Below, one piece after another: positions 5,182 to 7,595 of a DNA stretch of 7,595 nt. Numbering within the stretch: position 1 is the first letter of the stretch; each line of letters opens with the position of its first letter. The stretch lies in NCBI GenBank assembly GCA_023511475.1, contig JAIMBM010000134.1:1-7595 (forward strand), read 5' to 3'. Both the position numbers and the translations under genes were made by a program. The notes beneath the pieces are model-generated. The model made no database searches. It was not told the DNA's origin and worked only from the letters and a program-made list of their open reading frames with translations. This DNA comes from Anaerolineae bacterium (lineage in GTDB: Bacteria > Chloroflexota > Anaerolineae > SpSt-313).

Positions 5182-6929
5182 CCCGCATCGATCTCCTGCT
5201 CCCAGGTCTGCAGTGCCCGCGCCCGCTCCTCCTCGTCCGTCGGGAGCTGAAGAGGCCGTCCGCGCGCATCGAGGATCACCCCAAGGGCGCCGCCGCGCAC
5301 TTCGGCGACCCCGGCGCGGCCGCGTCGCCCTCCGCCAAGGTCAAAGCCGCGGGCCGGATAGAGCTCGAGTTGGGCGATCTCGTTCACACCCAGAGGCAGT
5401 GTGCGTATGCTCCCCGCCGGCACCGAGACCTCGGCGCGCAGCTCGCCCTGCTCGAACAGGCGCGCCCGCAGCGCCTCTGTGCCCGGGCGCCCCGAGCCCG
5501 CAGGAGCTACCAGTGTGCCGAGGTCCATCAGCCCGTCGCTATCCAGCACCTGGACGGCCGCGAGAGCGTCGGTGCGGGCCAGCCCCGACAGGCCGGGCAG
5601 CAGGTTCGCCCAATCCAGCGTGAGCCGCACGAGGCCAGTGAGCTGCAACGCGTCGATGAGCATCAGTGCGGCACGGCCGGGAGTCCTCGCGCGGTTGAGC
5701 ACACTCCCACGCGCGACGACGACGTCGGCATCCCAGCACACCCCATCCTCCCGCACCTGGCCCCAGGCGGCCAGGGCGCCACGCCATGTGCGCCACAGCG
5801 ACTCCCGCGCCGAGGCCTGCTGCAGGTCCCAATCCTCCTCGGTCTGCGGCACGCCGGCCGGGCGCACCTCCACGTTGCTCAGGCGGTCCCAGACCTCAGC
5901 CCAGGAGAGAGGATGGTGCATCCAGCGCATCACAGCGGTTGGGTCGCCCAGGTCACGCAGGGCGGCGACCGCCGTCCCACAGCCATAGGGCGAGGCCCAC
6001 GCGAGCGCTCCGCCCTGAGGCCGAACCAGGAGCACCCGGCTGCCGTTGCCCCCCACATCCACGCCCAGCAGGCCCTTCTCCAGGCTGTAGCGACGCGCCA
6101 GGAAGCGAAGCGTGCGGGCCATGGCATCCAGGTCGGAGAGGATGGGTGCCTGAGCCCAGCGGCTGAGCGACTGGAGCTCTGCGGCCTGGCTCACCCCGCG
6201 CGCGTAGAACAGCCGGGTGAGGGTGGCACGCAGTTCCTCCAGATTCTCGCTCTGCGCTGTCGGCCTGACGTTCGCGACCAGGCGCAAGTCGGTGATGCCG
6301 GAGAAGGCAGCGATGAGCGACCTGTGGGCGCGGGCGTTGCCGGCAAAGACCACCACCGGCCTTGCGCTCTCGGGCAACAACGAGTAGGCGGCGCTCAGGA
6401 TCTCCCCCATATCCCGGATAGGGGCGACCGGTCCCCCGTCCACGCCGCCTGCCATCACCACGACATCCGGCGGATCGCCGACCAGCGCCTGCAGGTCCTC
6501 GGTCTCCCAGCGCCGCGTCGAGTTCTCCAGGCAGATCGTCCGGACGAGGGTGACATAGGGGAGGGTAGCGGCACGGATAGCGCTGGCGAGGCTCAGGTCA
6601 CGCGTCAGACCTACGACGGCCACCCGTAGCGTCGGTGCCAGGCTGGTAGTCAGCACCACGCCATCAACCCCGTGGCCGTCCCCGTCGCCTGGCCGCCTCA
6701 GCTCGCCGTTCGGCTCGAGCATCTGCCGGCCGACGAGCACATGGAGGTTCGCGATCGCCCGCCGCACGCCCTCCATCAGCCCGCCGTTGGCCAGGACGTT
6801 GGTTGTGCTCGCTTCGGCGAGGGCCACGAGGCGGGCAACCCCCTCGACGGGCGCGATGTAGGCGACGTGGGTCAGCACGTGACCCACGTCGATGAGAAGA
6901 TAGGTCCCTCCGCCGGTTTCGTCAGCCAT
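5178..6929 (-). CDS. MutL-like (glutamate mutase L family) ASKHA-fold protein, long form
   Basis: The 583-residue cytoplasmic protein is related to MutL, a protein of unproven role encoded between mutS and mutE in clostridial B12-dependent glutamate mutase operons. Two ASKHA-type phosphate loops are visible: LLIDVGHVLTHVAYI (11-25) and GVDVGGNGSRVLLV (289-302). MutL-family blocks between them are VVVMAGGVDGG (156-166), VVVFAGNARAH (192-202), and VANVRPTAQSENLEELRATLTRLFYARGV (218-246, read in pieces). After about residue 400 comes a long extension: VVVARGSVLNRARTPGRAALM, LTLDWANLLPGLSGLA, VLDSDGLMDLGTLVAPAGSGRPGTEALR and a beta-rich tail ending ALGVILDARGRPLQLP. Clostridial MutL is about 460 residues, so this form is longer. 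Only one lysine (285) is present. The ATG at 6929 has AGGAG 4 nt upstream, overlapping the stop of the membrane-protein gene. No mutase subunit is nearby, so a glutamate mutase role is doubtful; an ATP-driven chaperone, reactivase or assembly protein is possible. Confidence 0.87.
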   Translation of the reverse strand: MADETGGGTYLLIDVGHVLTHVAYIAPVEGVARLVALAEASTTNVLANGGLMEGVRRAIANLHVLVGRQMLEPNGELRRPGDGDGHGVDGVVLTTSLAPTLRVAVVGLTRDLSLASAIRAATLPYVTLVRTICLENSTRRWETEDLQALVGDPPDVVVMAGGVDGGPVAPIRDMGEILSAAYSLLPESARPVVVFAGNARAHRSLIAAFSGITDLRLVANVRPTAQSENLEELRATLTRLFYARGVSQAAELQSLSRWAQAPILSDLDAMARTLRFLARRYSLEKGLLGVDVGGNGSRVLLVRPQGGALAWASPYGCGTAVAALRDLGDPTAVMRWMHHPLSWAEVWDRLSNVEVRPAGVPQTEEDWDLQQASARESLWRTWRGALAAWGQVREDGVCWDADVVVARGSVLNRARTPGRAALMLIDALQLTGLVRLTLDWANLLPGLSGLARTDALAAVQVLDSDGLMDLGTLVAPAGSGRPGTEALRARLFEQGELRAEVSVPAGSIRTLPLGVNEIAQLELYPARGFDLGGGRRGRAGVAEVRGGALGVILDARGRPLQLPTDEEERARALQTWEQEIDAG

Positions 6930-6933
6930 ACCG

Positions 6934-6939
6934 CTCCTA
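6934..6939 (-). promoter_or_regulatory. Stop codon overlapping the ribosome site of the MutL-like gene
   Basis: TAGGAG on the minus strand serves twice: TAG ends the membrane-protein gene and AGGAG is the ribosome site 4 nt before the ATG of the MutL-like gene. The intergenic gap is 7 bp. This arrangement implies translational coupling. Confidence 0.75.
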
Positions 6940-7595
6940 GCCTCGGACCACCAGCAGCCAGTCGATCAGGAGGAACTCGAGCCGCGAGACCAGCACTCCC
7001 ACCAGAGAGATGATGGCCGCGGCGAAGAGCGCACCGAATGCGACCAGGATAAAGATGTAGCCGATACGTCCCCAGCCCCGTGCGAGCGCGCGCCAGAGCC
7101 GCCCCGGGCGGCTTTCGCTGCGGCGGACCGTATAGGCAAAACGCAGGAGCACACCTGCGGTTCCGACCGCCACAAGCAGCGTGTTGAGTGCCCTCGCCCA
7201 GGGCTGCTGCACGTCCGCACCATACCCCGGCCAGGGGGTCACAGCCAGTGGCAGCCCCGTCCCCAGCGCCGCGCCTGCGGCCGCCAGGGCCACGCCAACG
7301 CCCACCAGAAATGCCAGCGGCACACTGCTGACACCCGACGCGGCTCCCAGCCCCCTCACCAGAAGCAGCAACCCCAGAGCAAACCACAGGATAAGCGGCC
7401 ACTCCCGCAACGGATCCCGCACCAGCCGTATCACCCGGGGCCACAGTACCAGCCACCACGTGACCGTAGAGGCATAGCCGACCGCCGCGCCGACGAGCAC
7501 CGCAAAAGCCAGACGCGACACGCGATTCGAGCCAAAGGCCGCGCTCAACACCGCGAGGGTCAGAACAGCAGCCACTGTGATGCCGATGCCTTCGA
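6937..7595 (-). CDS. Polytopic membrane protein of unknown function, N-terminus cut by the window edge
   Basis: The frame is open to the right edge, giving at least 218 residues. The first visible residues are EGIGITVAAVLTLAVLSAAF, so an internal GTG at 7575 would start inside a membrane helix and is unlikely to be the true start; only a short N-terminal piece is probably missing. Numbering from that GTG, about six hydrophobic segments are seen near residues 1-14, 22-47, 60-76, 86-106, 130-148 and 172-210. The last is long enough for two passes. A basic loop (RRSESRPGRLWRALARGWGR, about 151-170) precedes the final hydrophobic stretch, suggesting a cytoplasmic loop there. No lysine occurs in the visible part. 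No transporter or enzyme motif is recognised. Coupling to the MutL-like gene suggests it is that protein's membrane partner. Confidence 0.82.
   Translation of the reverse strand, partial: EGIGITVAAVLTLAVLSAAFGSNRVSRLAFAVLVGAAVGYASTVTWWLVLWPRVIRLVRDPLREWPLILWFALGLLLLVRGLGAASGVSSVPLAFLVGVGVALAAAGAALGTGLPLAVTPWPGYGADVQQPWARALNTLLVAVGTAGVLLRFAYTVRRSESRPGRLWRALARGWGRIGYIFILVAFGALFAAAIISLVGVLVSRLEFLLIDWLLVVRG

Noticed and set aside
5370..6629. Plus-strand open frame of 419 codons opposite the MutL-like gene
   Set aside because: It is antisense to the coupled MutL-like gene, with low-complexity Arg/Gln/His composition and no motif.
6937..7575. GTG at 7575 as the true start of the membrane protein
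   Set aside because: The frame stays open upstream to the window edge with hydrophobic residues continuing, and no ribosome site is seen before the GTG, so the gene most likely begins outside the window.

Overview
The window is GC-rich bacterial chromosome with seven protein genes, all on the minus strand and tightly packed. There is no sign of mobile DNA, RNA genes or CRISPR. Five genes are complete and two run off the edges. The lineage is not stated by the sequence. High GC, a GatCAB amidotransferase and a long MutL-like protein next to a KOW-domain protein and a small polytopic membrane protein would fit a Chloroflexota-type genome. That is inference from remembered gene neighbourhoods and is of low to moderate confidence.

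In transcription order (right to left): a membrane protein cut at its 5' end (6937-7595); a 583-residue ASKHA-fold protein related to MutL of glutamate mutase operons (5178-6929); a 345-residue protein with a barrel-sandwich-like N-terminus and a C-terminal KOW-like segment (4144-5181); gatC (3828-4124); gatA (2205-3710); a sugar-phosphate nucleotidyltransferase with a C-terminal left-handed beta-helix (1137-2120); and alanine dehydrogenase, cut at its C-terminus (1-1032). The first four genes are joined by very short gaps (7 bp, a 4-bp ATGA overlap, 19 bp) and are probably one translationally coupled operon. Gaps of 117, 84 and 104 bp separate the later genes. The last gap holds a perfect 8-bp hairpin followed by four Ts.

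The right half is the part that is not understood. A MutL-like ATPase-fold protein, normally known beside coenzyme B12-dependent glutamate mutase, stands here without any mutase gene in view. It is coupled to a polytopic membrane protein and to an apparently unmodified BSH/KOW protein, and is followed directly by tRNA-dependent amidotransferase subunits. The three proteins look like one functional module of unknown role. The left half is ordinary metabolism: charging of Gln-tRNA and/or Asn-tRNA by the indirect route (gatB is not in the window), NDP-sugar synthesis, and alanine/pyruvate interconversion.
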